NCBI GenBank assembly: GCA_934636105.1
Contig: CAKTZR010000013.1
Span: 24,623-88,622, forward strand
Direction of reading: 5' to 3'
Length of the DNA: 64,000 nucleotides
From: an uncultured Clostridia bacterium
Lineage (GTDB): Bacteria; Bacillota; Clostridia; Christensenellales; Aristaeellaceae
Part shown: one piece after another, positions 47,147 through 56,692 of the stretch
Layout of the letters: each line of letters starts with the position of its first letter
How positions within the stretch are numbered: position 1 is the first letter of the stretch
The notes under the pieces: generated by a model
Database searches by the model: none
The model's input: the letters and a program-made list of their open reading frames with translations, nothing else
Told to the model about the DNA's origin: nothing
Made by a program: the position numbers and the translations under genes

Positions 47147-48526
47147 ATGAGTCAAAATGAAAATCCGGCGCCCAAAAGGGAGAGCTTCGCTTCCCGGCTG
47201 GGCTTTCTTCTCGTCAGCGCGGGCTGCGCAATCGGCATCGGCAACGTGTGGCGCTTCCCGACGGTCGCGGGGCAGAGCGGCGGCGGCGTGTTCGTGCTGT
47301 TTTACCTGATCTTCCTGCTGGCGATGGGCGTTCCTGTGCTGACAATGGAGTTGGCTGTCGGGCGCGCAGGCCACGGCACGGCGACGCAGGCCTACCGCGC
47401 GCTGGAAAAGAAGGGCGCAAAGTGGCATCTGCACGGCTATCTGTGTCTGTTTGGCTGCTGTATGCTGATGATGTATTACACCACCGTCAGCGGCTGGATG
47501 CTCAGCTATTTCGTCAAGTTCCTGACCGGAACGTTCAGCGGCTTGAGCGGCGACGCGGTTTCCGGCGTGTTTGGTCAGATGCTCGCCAACCCCGGCGAAA
47601 TGGGCGGCTATATGGCGCTGACCGTCGTGCTTGGCTTCGCCATTTGCAGCTTCGGCCTGCAAAACGGCGTGGAGCGCATCACCAAGGTCATGATGTGCGC
47701 GCTGATTGTGCTGATTGCCGTGCTGGCTGTGCATAGCTTCACGCTTTCCGGCGCGAAAGACGGCCTTGCGTTCTTCCTGCTTCCCGACTGGGGGCGCGCG
47801 ATGGAGCAGGGGATCGGCAGCGTCATCGTGTCGGCGATGAATCAGGCGTTCTTCACGCTCAGCCTCGGCATCGGCGCAATGGAGATTTTCGGCAGCTACA
47901 TGAGCCGCGACAATACGCTGGCCAGCGAAGCCGTGCGTATCTGCGCGCTGGATACGTTCGTGGCCATCAGCGCAGGCCTGATTATCTTCCCGGCCTGCTT
48001 CTCCTACGGCGTTTCGCCGGACGCAGGGCCGAGCCTGATTTTCATCACCCTGCCGAATGTTTTCACCGGCATGGCGGGCGGCCGCGTGTGGGGCACGCTG
48101 TTCTTCCTGTTCATGACGTTCGCCAGCTTCACGACGGTCGTCGCCGTGTTTGAAAACATCATCGCCAGCACCATGGAGCTGTTCCGTATGAGCCGCCGCC
48201 GCGCGTGCGTTGTCGGCGCGGTCTTCATTCTGCTGGCCAGCGTGCCGTGCGTGCTGGGCTTCAACCTGTGGAGCGGCTTCCAGCCGCTGGGCGCGGGCAG
48301 CACTGTGCTCGACGGCGAGGATTTCATCGTTTCGAATCTGCTGCTTCCGATTGGCAGCCTGATTTATCTGCTGTTCTGCGTGACGAAGTGGGGCTGGGGC
48401 TTTGATCGGTATCTGGCCGAAGCGAATAGTGGCAGGGGAATCCGCCTGCCGCGCGCGCTGAAGCCGCTGCTGCAATTCGTTCTGCCGATTCTGATCGTTG
48501 TGATTATCGTGCAGGGACTGATCTGA
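47147..48526 (+). CDS. Neurotransmitter:sodium symporter (NSS) family transporter
   Basis: 459 residues, about 11-12 membrane segments. The NSS signature lies in the first helix: GFLLVSAGCAIGIGNVWRFPTVAGQSGGGVFVLFYL, with the unwound TM1 (GIGNVWRFP) that holds Na+ and the amino acid. TM3 to TM8 landmarks such as VIVSAMNQAFFTLSLGIGAMEIFGSYM are present. Bacterial members (LeuT, MhsT, TnaT) import hydrophobic or aromatic amino acids with Na+. Substrate not evident. RBS GAGGGG after a hairpin array. Confidence 0.93.
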   Translation: MSQNENPAPKRESFASRLGFLLVSAGCAIGIGNVWRFPTVAGQSGGGVFVLFYLIFLLAMGVPVLTMELAVGRAGHGTATQAYRALEKKGAKWHLHGYLCLFGCCMLMMYYTTVSGWMLSYFVKFLTGTFSGLSGDAVSGVFGQMLANPGEMGGYMALTVVLGFAICSFGLQNGVERITKVMMCALIVLIAVLAVHSFTLSGAKDGLAFFLLPDWGRAMEQGIGSVIVSAMNQAFFTLSLGIGAMEIFGSYMSRDNTLASEAVRICALDTFVAISAGLIIFPACFSYGVSPDAGPSLIFITLPNVFTGMAGGRVWGTLFFLFMTFASFTTVVAVFENIIASTMELFRMSRRRACVVGAVFILLASVPCVLGFNLWSGFQPLGAGSTVLDGEDFIVSNLLLPIGSLIYLLFCVTKWGWGFDRYLAEANSGRGIRLPRALKPLLQFVLPILIVVIIVQGLI

Positions 48527-48556
48527 AAACCGATAGGCGGATAATTTCGCCGCATG

Positions 48557-48590
48557 GAAAAGAACCTCGCCGGGCGCGGCGGGGTTCTTT
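48557..48590. terminator. Bidirectional terminator between the convergent symporter and dus genes
   Basis: AAGAACCTCGCCG/CGGCGGGGTTCTT, 13-bp perfect stem with a GGCG loop and A/T ends on both sides. Confidence 0.9.
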
Positions 48591-48594
48591 ACGT

Positions 48595-49539
48595 TTACAG
48601 CGGGGTGAATTTCGGGTCTTCGGTCAGCTCGTGTTCTTCAAACAGCCTGCGCATCGCCTCCAGGTATGCCTCCATTTTGGCCGCCTTGCGGATGGCCTTG
48701 CGCGGCTTTTCCGGGGCTTCAAAGCAGCAGACAAAGTGTTTGGCGATTTCCCGCATGCGCCCCAGCGCGACGTGCGGCGGATACTTTTCCTGATAGGCGG
48801 CGAGCAGCGCGTCGTGGAAGCGAATCAGCGCGTCTTTGGTCAGCGGCGCGCCGCTGCAAAGCGCCGGATTGGCAATCAACCCGCGCCCCAGCATCAGCGC
48901 ATGCGTGCTGGGAAACTGCGCCGTCAGTTCTGCGCAGTCCGCTTGGGTGAACAGGTCGCCGTTGCAGCACAGCGGCATGGAAAGCGCCGCGCAGGCCTGC
49001 GCGTAAGCGTCGCGATGCGGCGTTCCTTTGTAAAACTCGGTGCGTGTGCGCGGATGAATGATCAATTCGTGGATGGGATACTGCGCAAAAACGTCGATCA
49101 GGCGGCTGAATTCCTCGACGTGGGCGTAACCGATGCGCGTCTTGATGGAAACGGGAAGCGGCGATTTTGCGAAAATGCCGTCCAACAGCCGCTCCAGCGC
49201 GGGAATATCCGTCAGCAGGCCGGAACCCTTGCCCTTGGCCGTCACCGTGCCGGAGGGACAGCCCAGATTCAGATTGACCTCTGAGTAGCCCATGTCGCCA
49301 AGCGCCTGCGCCGCCCACAGAAACAGAGAAGCGTCTTTGGCGAGCAACTGCGGCACGGCGGGCACGCCGACGTTGTTTTCCGGCGCGATGGCGGCAAGGT
49401 CGCGCGAGGTGAAGACGAGATTCTGTGTCGGGCTGACGAACGGAATGAAATATTTGGATACGCCGCCAAAACAGGCGTGATGAATCCGGCGGAAGGTCGC
49501 ATCCGTCACGCCCTCGAGGGGAGCAAAATAAAAGATCAT
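48595..49539 (-). CDS. tRNA-dihydrouridine synthase family protein
   Basis: 314 residues. FMN-barrel Dus features: FAPLEGVTDATFRRI, VPQLLAKD, EVNLNLGCPSGTVTAKGKGSGLL with the catalytic Cys, VSIKTRIGY, IHPRTRTEFYKG and CCNGDLFTQADC, MLGRGLIANPAL. It reduces uridines in the D-loop of tRNA. Several positions differ from DusB (TEFYKG in place of xQxYxG), so the class is left open. Its ATG overlaps the stop of the HD-GYP gene (ATGA), implying translational coupling. Confidence 0.92.
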   Translation of the reverse strand: MIFYFAPLEGVTDATFRRIHHACFGGVSKYFIPFVSPTQNLVFTSRDLAAIAPENNVGVPAVPQLLAKDASLFLWAAQALGDMGYSEVNLNLGCPSGTVTAKGKGSGLLTDIPALERLLDGIFAKSPLPVSIKTRIGYAHVEEFSRLIDVFAQYPIHELIIHPRTRTEFYKGTPHRDAYAQACAALSMPLCCNGDLFTQADCAELTAQFPSTHALMLGRGLIANPALCSGAPLTKDALIRFHDALLAAYQEKYPPHVALGRMREIAKHFVCCFEAPEKPRKAIRKAAKMEAYLEAMRRLFEEHELTEDPKFTPL

Positions 49540-50477
49540 GCGGTTTCCTCAAGGCCGATGCGACAGATTTTGTCCGCCGTGCCGTCCTCCACGATGGATT
49601 TGAGGGCGGAGAGCACGTCCTTGTCGTATTGATGCGTCATCGTCATCAGCTCGGCGATGGCGCGGCGCGGCGGAATGCCCTTCTTATACGGGCGGTCGGA
49701 GGTCATCGCGTCAAACGTGTCCGCGACGGAGAGAATGCGGATTTCCAGCGACATCTGGTCGGCCGTCAAGTGGTCGGGATAGCCGCTTCCATCCAGCCGC
49801 TCGTGATGGCCGCGCGCAATCTGTGCGACTTCCTTGGGAAAGCGCCCGGCAAGCAGGTTGTAGCTGTCAATCGGATGGCGCTTCATCGCGGCATATTCCG
49901 CGTCGGTCAGCCGCCCCGGCTTGGCGAGAATCTCCGTCGGCTGGTAGCATTTCCCTACGTCGTGATAGAGCGCGGCCAGCAGCAGCGTGTGCGTGGTTTC
50001 CGGCGGCAGGTTCATCTGATGGCAGAGCGCTTCGGTGAAGCGCATGACGCGGCGGCTGTGGTTGAAGGTGTAGTGATCCTTCCGGTCGATCTGCGTGTTC
50101 AGGTCGTTGAGGTCGTTGACGAAGCCCATGAAATCGTCAAAAACAGGCTGGGAGGTGAAGCACAGCAGCCGCACGTCCGTCTTCGGGGTGATGGAAACGT
50201 CGTGGTCGATGCCGGTGGTATAAAACGAATCGCCCGGGCCCAGCGTCTGATCCTCCTCCTGCTCGTTGTGCAGCGTCAATTCGCCGGACAGCAGGGTGTA
50301 ATATTCCAGATATACCGGGCGCGACGAATCAGGCGTGAGCCAGACGACCGAACCCGCGCCGATTTGCAGCAGGATGACGTTTGTGTTGTCAAAATTGGCG
50401 AGCAGACGGTAGGAATTGCGGTTTTGGGTCACGTTGACGAGCGATTTGCCCGCGCGGGAGACAAACAGGTTTTTCAA
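49536..50477 (-). CDS. HD-GYP phosphodiesterase with N-terminal cupin-like sensor
   Basis: 313 residues from TTG 50477, which has AAGGAGGG 8 bases upstream. An ATG eight codons earlier would place that RBS inside the gene and has no RBS of its own. N-terminal cupin/CAP-like beta domain (about 25-125; LLSGELTLHNEQEEDQTLGPGDSF) that could bind a small ligand. HD-GYP domain (about 140-305) with HD in ALYHDVGKC, ARGHHERLDGSGYPDHL (H-H-E and the G-Y-P motif) and LSVADTFDAMTSDRPY. HD-GYP enzymes hydrolyse cyclic di-GMP or related dinucleotides. The residues needed for activity are present. Confidence 0.9.
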   Translation of the reverse strand: MKNLFVSRAGKSLVNVTQNRNSYRLLANFDNTNVILLQIGAGSVVWLTPDSSRPVYLEYYTLLSGELTLHNEQEEDQTLGPGDSFYTTGIDHDVSITPKTDVRLLCFTSQPVFDDFMGFVNDLNDLNTQIDRKDHYTFNHSRRVMRFTEALCHQMNLPPETTHTLLLAALYHDVGKCYQPTEILAKPGRLTDAEYAAMKRHPIDSYNLLAGRFPKEVAQIARGHHERLDGSGYPDHLTADQMSLEIRILSVADTFDAMTSDRPYKKGIPPRRAIAELMTMTHQYDKDVLSALKSIVEDGTADKICRIGLEETA

Positions 50478-50507
50478 GCGAAAACCCTCCTTGAACAGCA
50501 TCCGACC

Positions 50508-50536
50508 AAAAGAAAGAGCTGCCTGAGCAGCTTTTT
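50508..50536 (-). terminator. Terminator of the small secreted protein gene
   Basis: AGCTGC/GCAGCT hairpin with a 4-nt loop, followed on the - strand by CTTTCTTTT. Confidence 0.65.
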
Positions 50537-50561
50537 CTGAATTTCGAGAGGATAAGACGGC

Positions 50562-50981
50562 TTAGACGGAGATGACGCGAATCGGATCGACCTTGACCGT
50601 ATAGCCGCCGATTTCAACCGTCACATATTCGCAGACGGTCTGCACCCCGCAGGCCGCGGCGGTCGCTCTGGCTGCGCTGGAAACGGCCTGCGTGCGGGAG
50701 AGCATCGAAAAGATGATCGCGCGCACTTCCGCATCCGTTTTGGCCCGCTCGGCCATGCGGCAGGATTGCGCAATGATGGTTTCCACGCGGGCGTTGGCGG
50801 CGTCCACAACCTTCAGCCCCTGACGCTTGAGCGCGTCGCTTGCCCTGAAGCGGCTGTTGCGCAGTTGGAGACTTTGGACTTGGGAGACGGCCGATGCGCC
50901 CGCCGCGCTGGCCTGCGCGGGGAGGAGCATCATGGTGAATAGAAGCATCGACAGGAAAACGAGCGCAAGACGGCGTTTCAT
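50562..50981 (-). CDS. Small secreted protein of unknown function
   Basis: 139 residues from ATG 50981 (RBS AGAGGT). Signal peptide 1-26 (MKRRLALVFLSMLLFTMMLLPAQASA). The mature part is helical and polar for about 80 residues (LQLRNSRFRASDALKRQGLKVVDAAN) and ends in a short beta segment (VCEYVTVEIGGYTVKVDPIRVI). Three cysteines, of which Cys-x(5)-Cys near the end (ACGVQTVC) could form a disulphide. No family recognised. It has a near-perfect promoter with a palindrome between -35 and -10, so it is probably highly expressed and repressor-controlled. Confidence 0.8.
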   Translation of the reverse strand: MKRRLALVFLSMLLFTMMLLPAQASAAGASAVSQVQSLQLRNSRFRASDALKRQGLKVVDAANARVETIIAQSCRMAERAKTDAEVRAIIFSMLSRTQAVSSAARATAAACGVQTVCEYVTVEIGGYTVKVDPIRVISV

Positions 50982-51052
50982 GGGCGAGACCTCTTTTCTT
51001 TTGTCCAAGGTGCAGCGCTTTTCCAAACGGAAAAGCTGATAAAGACGTACCT

Positions 51053-51081
51053 ATTATAACAAAGCCCAAAAGCTTTGTCAA
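51053..51081 (-). promoter_or_regulatory. Consensus promoter with a palindromic operator in its spacer
   Basis: - strand TTGACA, 17-bp spacer, TGT then TATAAT (extended -10). The spacer is occupied by the inverted repeat ACAAAGC-6-GCTTTGT (51059-51078). Confidence 0.9.
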
Positions 51082-51120
51082 TGCGTGCCAGCATATTACA
51101 TGACAGATGTTAACGTCCCC

Positions 51121-52431
51121 TTACGGATCAATAATCCCGCGCGCTTTGCGGCGCTCGCGCAGCTTCAATTCCTGCCCCTGATCGGAGGGAACGTAGTAGC
51201 GGCGGCCCTTGACCTCCGGCGGCATGTATTCCTGCTTGACCCAGTGGCCGGGGAAGTCGTGCGGATATTTGTAGGCCGCGCCGCTGCCCAGCCGCTCGTG
51301 CCCGGCGTAGTGCGTGTCCCGCAGATGGATCGGCACGGGGCCGAAACCGCCTTTTTCCGCATCCGCGACGGATTGATCCAGCGCCATGACGACCGAGTTC
51401 GATTTCGGGCTTTCGCAGATGGCGATGATCGCCTGCGCCATCGAGAGGCGCGCTTCCGGCAGGCCGACCGCTTCCAAAGCCTGCGACGCGGCGACCGCTT
51501 GCAGCATCGCCGTCGGGTTCGCCAGACCGACGTCCTCGCTTGCATGCGCGATGATGCGCCGCGCAATCAGCCGCGGATCGACGCCCGCATATAGAAGCCG
51601 CGCAAACCACGCCATCGCCGCGTCCGCATCGCTGCCGCGCAGACTTTTGCAGAAGGCGGAGAGCATGTCGTAATACAGCGACTCGTCGCAGCGGATGACC
51701 GGTTTTTGGATGGATTCCTCGGCGACTTCCATCGTCACGTGAATCACGCCGTCTTCGCCCGGATCGGTTGTCAGCACGGCCAGTTCCAGCGCGCCCAGCG
51801 CAGAGCGCACGTCGCCGTTGGCAATCCGCGCGATGTGGCGCATCGCGTCCTCATCCATCTGCACACGCGTGCTGCCGAAGCCGCGTTCCTTGTCCTCAAG
51901 CGCGCGGCGCATGGCGAGCATCACGTCGTCCTCGCTAAGCGGATAAAACTGGAAGATGCGGCACCGGCTCACGATGGCCGGGGTCATCGACACGAGCGGG
52001 TTTTCCGTCGTCGAGCCGATGAAGCGCACCACGCCGCGCTCGATGGCCGGGAGGATGCTGTCGCTTTGCGATTTGCTCCATCTGTGGCACTCGTCCAGCA
52101 GCAGATACGTCGCCTGCCCGTACAGGCTGCGCCTGTCCTGCGCTTCCTTGATGACCTGCCGCACGTCCGCCACGCCGCTGGTGACGGCGTTGAGCTGCAC
52201 GAAGGCGGAGTGCGTCGTGCCCGCGATGATGGAAGCGAGCGTCGTTTTGCCGCAGCCCGGCGGGCCATAGAAGATGGAGGAGGTCATGCGGTCGGCTTCG
52301 ATGGCGCGGCGGAGCAGGCGGCCCGGCCCGACGATGTGCCCCTGACCGATGAACTCATCTAGCGTCCGCGGGCGCATGCGGTCGGCCAGCGGGCTGAGCG
52401 AAGCCTCCTTGGCGGAAAATAAATCCTGCAT
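51121..52431 (-). CDS. rarA: Replication-associated recombination protein A (AAA+ ATPase RarA/MgsA)
   Basis: 436 residues. SPLADRMRPRTLDEFIGQGHIVGPGRLLRRAIEAD, Walker A FYGPPGCGKTTLASII, Walker B LLLDECHRWSKSQSD, sensor 1 FIGSTTENPLVSMTPAIVSRCRIF, then the C-terminal tetramerisation domain (IRCDESLYYDMLSAFCKSLRGSDADAAMAWFARLLYAGVDPRLIARRI). Works at stalled replication forks. Full length, own promoter and RBS AAGGAGGGG. Confidence 0.96.
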   Translation of the reverse strand: MQDLFSAKEASLSPLADRMRPRTLDEFIGQGHIVGPGRLLRRAIEADRMTSSIFYGPPGCGKTTLASIIAGTTHSAFVQLNAVTSGVADVRQVIKEAQDRRSLYGQATYLLLDECHRWSKSQSDSILPAIERGVVRFIGSTTENPLVSMTPAIVSRCRIFQFYPLSEDDVMLAMRRALEDKERGFGSTRVQMDEDAMRHIARIANGDVRSALGALELAVLTTDPGEDGVIHVTMEVAEESIQKPVIRCDESLYYDMLSAFCKSLRGSDADAAMAWFARLLYAGVDPRLIARRIIAHASEDVGLANPTAMLQAVAASQALEAVGLPEARLSMAQAIIAICESPKSNSVVMALDQSVADAEKGGFGPVPIHLRDTHYAGHERLGSGAAYKYPHDFPGHWVKQEYMPPEVKGRRYYVPSDQGQELKLRERRKARGIIDP

Positions 52432-52460
52432 GAAATCCCCTCCTTCAAATGCGTTTCTTC

Positions 52461-52489
52461 ATTATATCGCGCGGCGTGCCAAAAGGCAA
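52461..52489 (-). promoter_or_regulatory. Promoter of rarA
   Basis: - strand TTGCCT, 17-bp spacer, TATAAT, 30 bases before the ATG. Confidence 0.82.
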
Positions 52490-52582
52490 GCGGCCAGAGG
52501 CCGCTCTCACTTCCGCCCAAGTTTGTAAGAACTCAAGCTTACGCATACGCGGCCGACATCCTGCAATTTCCTGTAAACGATG

Positions 52583-52613
52583 TAAAAAAAGCGCCCCTCC
52601 TGCGAGGAACGCT
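52583..52613 (-). terminator. Terminator of the rpsF-ssb-rpsR operon
   Basis: - strand hairpin AAGCGTTCCTCGC/AGGAGGGGCGC with one offset pair, then TTTTTTT. The stretch 52490-52582 between it and rarA holds nothing recognisable. Confidence 0.8.
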
Positions 52614-52630
52614 TGATTTCGCTTTGCTTC

Positions 52631-52891
52631 TTACTCAGCGGTGTAGGGCAGCAGCGCGATGGCACGGGCGCGCTTGATGGCCTCGGACAGCTGACGCTGA
52701 TGCTTGGCGCAGTTGCCGCTCATACGGCGGGGCATGATCTTGCCGCGCTCGTTGATGTTGCGGCGCATACGGGAGTTCACATCACGGAACTCCTTGTAGT
52801 CGATGTATTCAATCTTATCGACACAGAACGCACAAACCTTGCGGCGCGGCTTACGGCCGCGCGGACGGCGTGCTCCACGATCTTCAGACAT
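52631..52891 (-). CDS. rpsR: 30S ribosomal protein S18
   Basis: 86 residues. KVCAFCVDKIEYIDYKEFRDVNSRMRRNINERGKIMPRRMSGNCAKHQRQLSEAIKRARAIALLPYT. It is the zinc-binding (C+) form, with C-x-x-C and C-x-x-H pairs. Last gene of the usual rpsF-ssb-rpsR operon, RBS AAAGGAG. Confidence 0.98.
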   Translation of the reverse strand: MSEDRGARRPRGRKPRRKVCAFCVDKIEYIDYKEFRDVNSRMRRNINERGKIMPRRMSGNCAKHQRQLSEAIKRARAIALLPYTAE

Positions 52892-52944
52892 GGAAGTTCT
52901 CCTTTCGTCACCAGCAGGGCTGGTTCAACAAATTCATCTCGGAA

Positions 52945-53397
52945 TTAGAAGGGCAGTTCATCGTCATCCACCTGCGTGAACCCGGCGTCTGCGGGGGCAT
53001 AGGCCGGAGCCTGTGCGCGCGGCGCGGCGGGAGCGGCAGGGGCTTGGTGATAATCGCCGGAAGGGGCGCCGCTGTTCTGATTCTGGGAGAGGAACTCGAC
53101 CTCGTCGGCGACGATATCAAACGCGCTGCGCTTGCTGCCGTCCTGCGCTTCGTAGGTGCGGGTCTGGATGGAGCCGGTGACGGCCACCTTTCTTCCCTTG
53201 GTCAGATAACGACCGCAGAGTTCGGCGAGCTGACGCCAGGCGACGATGTTCAGGAAATCCGTCTCCTGCTGGCCCGTCTGCGCGTTGCGAAAGCGGCGGT
53301 TCACCGCAATGCTGAAGTTGCAGACCGGAACGCCGGACTGGGTGGATCTCATCTCAGGGTCACGGGTCAGATTGCCGATCAGAAAAACCTTATTCAT
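52945..53397 (-). CDS. ssb: Single-stranded DNA-binding protein
   Basis: 150 residues. OB-fold start MNKVFLIGNLTRDPEMRSTQSGVPVCNFSIAVNRRF, DFLNIVAWRQLAELCGRYLTKGRKVAVTGSIQTRTYE, a low-complexity Ala/Pro/Gly-rich linker and the acidic tip DDDELPF that binds partner proteins. Operon neighbours rpsF and rpsR. Confidence 0.98.
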   Translation of the reverse strand: MNKVFLIGNLTRDPEMRSTQSGVPVCNFSIAVNRRFRNAQTGQQETDFLNIVAWRQLAELCGRYLTKGRKVAVTGSIQTRTYEAQDGSKRSAFDIVADEVEFLSQNQNSGAPSGDYHQAPAAPAAPRAQAPAYAPADAGFTQVDDDELPF

Positions 53398-53433
53398 ATA
53401 CTCTGTTTCCTCTTGCAGTTGGCGATGTTTCGC

Positions 53434-53808
53434 TTACGCCTGCTCGGCGGGAGCGGCCTCGGCCGGGGTCTCCTCGCTCACCGGAGCGACGCGAACCGGA
53501 CGCGGCTTCACGCTGCTCTTCTTCTCAAGCAGCTTGACGATCTGAGAACGGATGACGTTCTCGTTGATGCCGAGATTACGGGAGAGCTCCTTGGGCAGCT
53601 CGGAAGCGCCGTTGAAAGCGACATACACGTAATAACCTTCGGTCTTGTAGTCGATAGCGTAGGCCAGACGACGCTTGCCCCACTCCTCAACCTTGACAAC
53701 CTCGCCGCCGTTGGCAGCGATGATACCGTTGAACTTCTCGATCAGCTCCTTGCGGGCAGCCTCCTCGACAGTGGTATCAATGATGTAGATCAGTTCGTAC
53801 TTATTCAT
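53434..53808 (-). CDS. rpsF: 30S ribosomal protein S6
   Basis: 124 residues from ATG 53808 (RBS AAAAGGAGGTG). MNKYELIYIIDTTVEEAARKELIEKF, VVKVEEWGKRRLAYAIDYKTEGYYVYVAF and LGINENVIRSQIVKL are diagnostic. The C-terminal tail (about 25 residues, EETPAEAAPAEQA) is longer and Ala/Glu-rich, as in several Clostridia. An upstream 62-codon extension through the promoter was rejected. Confidence 0.98.
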   Translation of the reverse strand: MNKYELIYIIDTTVEEAARKELIEKFNGIIAANGGEVVKVEEWGKRRLAYAIDYKTEGYYVYVAFNGASELPKELSRNLGINENVIRSQIVKLLEKKSSVKPRPVRVAPVSEETPAEAAPAEQA

Positions 53809-53832
53809 GATCCTTTCACCTCCTTTTGGACT

Positions 53833-53872
53833 CTGGCTCTGCAATGTTCCATGCAGAACAAGGATGTGCCAG
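53833..53872 (-). promoter_or_regulatory. Structured leader of the rpsF operon
   Basis: - strand CTGGC..GCCAG outer stem with an inner GTTC..GAAC hairpin, between promoter and RBS. It could be an S6:S18-type autoregulatory leader, but the diagnostic loop motif was not confirmed. Confidence 0.4.
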
Positions 53873-53878
53873 TTCTGT

Positions 53879-53907
53879 ATGATAGCACACAAATTGCGAA
53901 AAAGCAA
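53879..53907 (-). promoter_or_regulatory. Promoter of the rpsF-ssb-rpsR operon
   Basis: - strand TTGCTT, 17-bp spacer, TATCAT, 71 bases before the rpsF ATG. Confidence 0.75.
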
Positions 53908-53949
53908 GGCTTTTCCCCGTATTTTTTTCTGAAAAGGCGTAAAAATGAG

Positions 53950-53973
53950 AAAAAAGGGGCGATTTGCGCCCCG
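53950..53973 (-). terminator. Leftward terminator-like hairpin between divergent rpsF and obgE
   Basis: GGGGCG/CGCCCC, 5-nt loop, followed on the - strand by TTTTTTCTC. It would stop leftward transcription coming from the obgE side before the rpsF promoter. Confidence 0.45.
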
Positions 53974-54010
53974 AAACCGCCAAGATCGCCGCAAAACGCG
54001 GACAAAACCC

Positions 54011-54039
54011 TTGACGAATCAAGGGTTTACGGTTATAAT
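54011..54039 (+). promoter_or_regulatory. Promoter of obgE
   Basis: TTGACG, 17-bp spacer, consensus TATAAT, 67 bases before the ATG. Confidence 0.88.
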
Positions 54040-54105
54040 TGCACGGATAGTCTGTTTCAACCGACCCGCATGGGTTTGTTCAGGTAAGGAAAGTAAAAGA
54101 AAGCT

Positions 54106-55365
<1,260 letters not shown>

Positions 55366-55378
55366 GAAAGGATAACAT

Positions 55379-55666
55379 ATGACGAGTAAACAGCGCGCGT
55401 ATCTGCGCAGCTTGGCCAATACGATGGAGCCGATCATTCATGTCGGCAAGGACGGCGTGAACGAAAATATGATAAAGCAGGCTTCCGACGCGCTTGAAGC
55501 GCGGGAGCTGATTAAGGGCACGGTTTTGCAGAACAGCCCGATGACCGCCCGCGACGCGATTGCCGCGCTCTGCGAGGGGACGAACGCCGAGCCGGTGCAG
55601 TGCATCGGCAACCGCTTTGTGATCTATCGGGCGAGAGAGAAAGACCCGAAGATCGTTCTGCCGTAA
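55379..55666 (+). CDS. yhbY: YhbY family RNA-binding protein (CRM domain)
   Basis: 95 residues. MTSKQRAYLRSLANTMEPIIHVGKDGVNENMIKQASDALEARELIKGTVLQN: a complete single CRM domain with the GxxG-like HVGKDG loop. It associates with pre-50S particles. Starts 13 bp after obgE; the two genes form a ribosome-assembly operon ended by a terminator. Confidence 0.95.
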   Translation: MTSKQRAYLRSLANTMEPIIHVGKDGVNENMIKQASDALEARELIKGTVLQNSPMTARDAIAALCEGTNAEPVQCIGNRFVIYRAREKDPKIVLP

Positions 55667-55677
55667 AGAAGAATAAG

Positions 55678-55718
55678 AAAAAACGAGGGATTGCTGACAA
55701 TGGCGATTCCTCGTTTTT
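55678..55718. terminator. Bidirectional terminator between yhbY and fabD
   Basis: AAAAACGAGG/CCTCGTTTTT with an imperfectly paired middle; A-run and T-run on both ends serve both convergent units. Confidence 0.85.
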
Positions 55719-55730
55719 GATTTTGATAGC

Positions 55731-56651
55731 TTACCCTTTCAGCGCTTCCGCGGTTTTTTCCAGTCCTTCGATGTTTTCAACGCTGTAACAGCTTACCGCC
55801 GCGCCGAGCGTTTTGCGGACAAAGCCGCTGAGCGCCGTGCCGGGGCCGATTTCCACAAACGTATCCACGCCCAGACGCGCCAGCTCACGGATGGTGTCCT
55901 CCATCATGACGGGCGACGCGACCTGCCGCTCCAAAAGCGTCGGGATGGTTTCGTCACCCTTTTCCCTGCCGAGACAGTTGAAAAGCACGGGAATCTGCAT
56001 TTCGCCAAAAACTTCGGTTTTGAAACGCTCGTGCAGCGCCTGCGCGGCAGGCTGCATCAGCGGCGTATGGAACGGGCCGCTTACGCGCAGGGGCAGAAGT
56101 CGGCGTGCGCCCGCCGCTTTAGCCAATTCGCCCGCATGGGCGACGGCTTCCGCCTCGCCGCCGATGACAATTTGGCCGGGGCAGTTGTAATTGCAGATGC
56201 GCACCATGCCGCCCGCTTCTTCGCAGCAGCGCGCAAGCGATTCGCGGTCGAGCATCAGCACGGCGGTCATCGCACTGTTTACACCCTCGCTGGCCTTGGC
56301 CATTGCCGCGCCGCGATAGGCGGCAAGCTCGATTGCGGCTTTCGCGGTGAACACGCCGGCGGCTTCCAGCGCGCTGTATTCGCCCAGGCTTAGCCCGGCA
56401 GCATAATCCGGGCGTATACCCGCGTCAAACAGCGCGGCCGTCACGCCGCAGGCGAACGCAACCATGCACGGCTGGGTATACTGCGTCTGGTTCAGCATAT
56501 CCTGCGGGCCGTCAAAGCAGAGCGCGTGCAGATCAAAATCCAGCGACGCCGCGTCAAAAGCTTTGCGGAAGACAGGCGACGCGTCGTAAAGATCGCGTCC
56601 CATGCCGACGCGCTGGCTGCCCTGCCCGGCGTATAAAAAAGCAATTTTCAT
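55731..56651 (-). CDS. fabD: Malonyl-CoA:ACP transacylase
   Basis: 306 residues from ATG 56651. KIAFLYAGQGSQRVGMGRDLYD, active-site Ser in AAGLSLGEYSALEAAG (GLSLGE, the usual GHSLGE with His replaced by Leu), Arg in AYRGAAM, His in SGPFHTPLM. It loads malonate on ACP for fatty acid synthesis. Last gene of acpP-fabH-fabD. A long upstream extension lies inside fabH and is rejected. Confidence 0.95.
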   Translation of the reverse strand: MKIAFLYAGQGSQRVGMGRDLYDASPVFRKAFDAASLDFDLHALCFDGPQDMLNQTQYTQPCMVAFACGVTAALFDAGIRPDYAAGLSLGEYSALEAAGVFTAKAAIELAAYRGAAMAKASEGVNSAMTAVLMLDRESLARCCEEAGGMVRICNYNCPGQIVIGGEAEAVAHAGELAKAAGARRLLPLRVSGPFHTPLMQPAAQALHERFKTEVFGEMQIPVLFNCLGREKGDETIPTLLERQVASPVMMEDTIRELARLGVDTFVEIGPGTALSGFVRKTLGAAVSCYSVENIEGLEKTAEALKG

Positions 56652-56692
56652 AAATAAACCTCGATTGATATGCAAACTGTCTGACGGAGAGG

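Noticed and set aside
53809..54105. Riboswitch or small RNA in the rpsF/obgE divergent region
   Set aside because: Only promoter elements, one simple leader hairpin and a terminator-like stem are visible; nothing matches a riboswitch that I can recognise.
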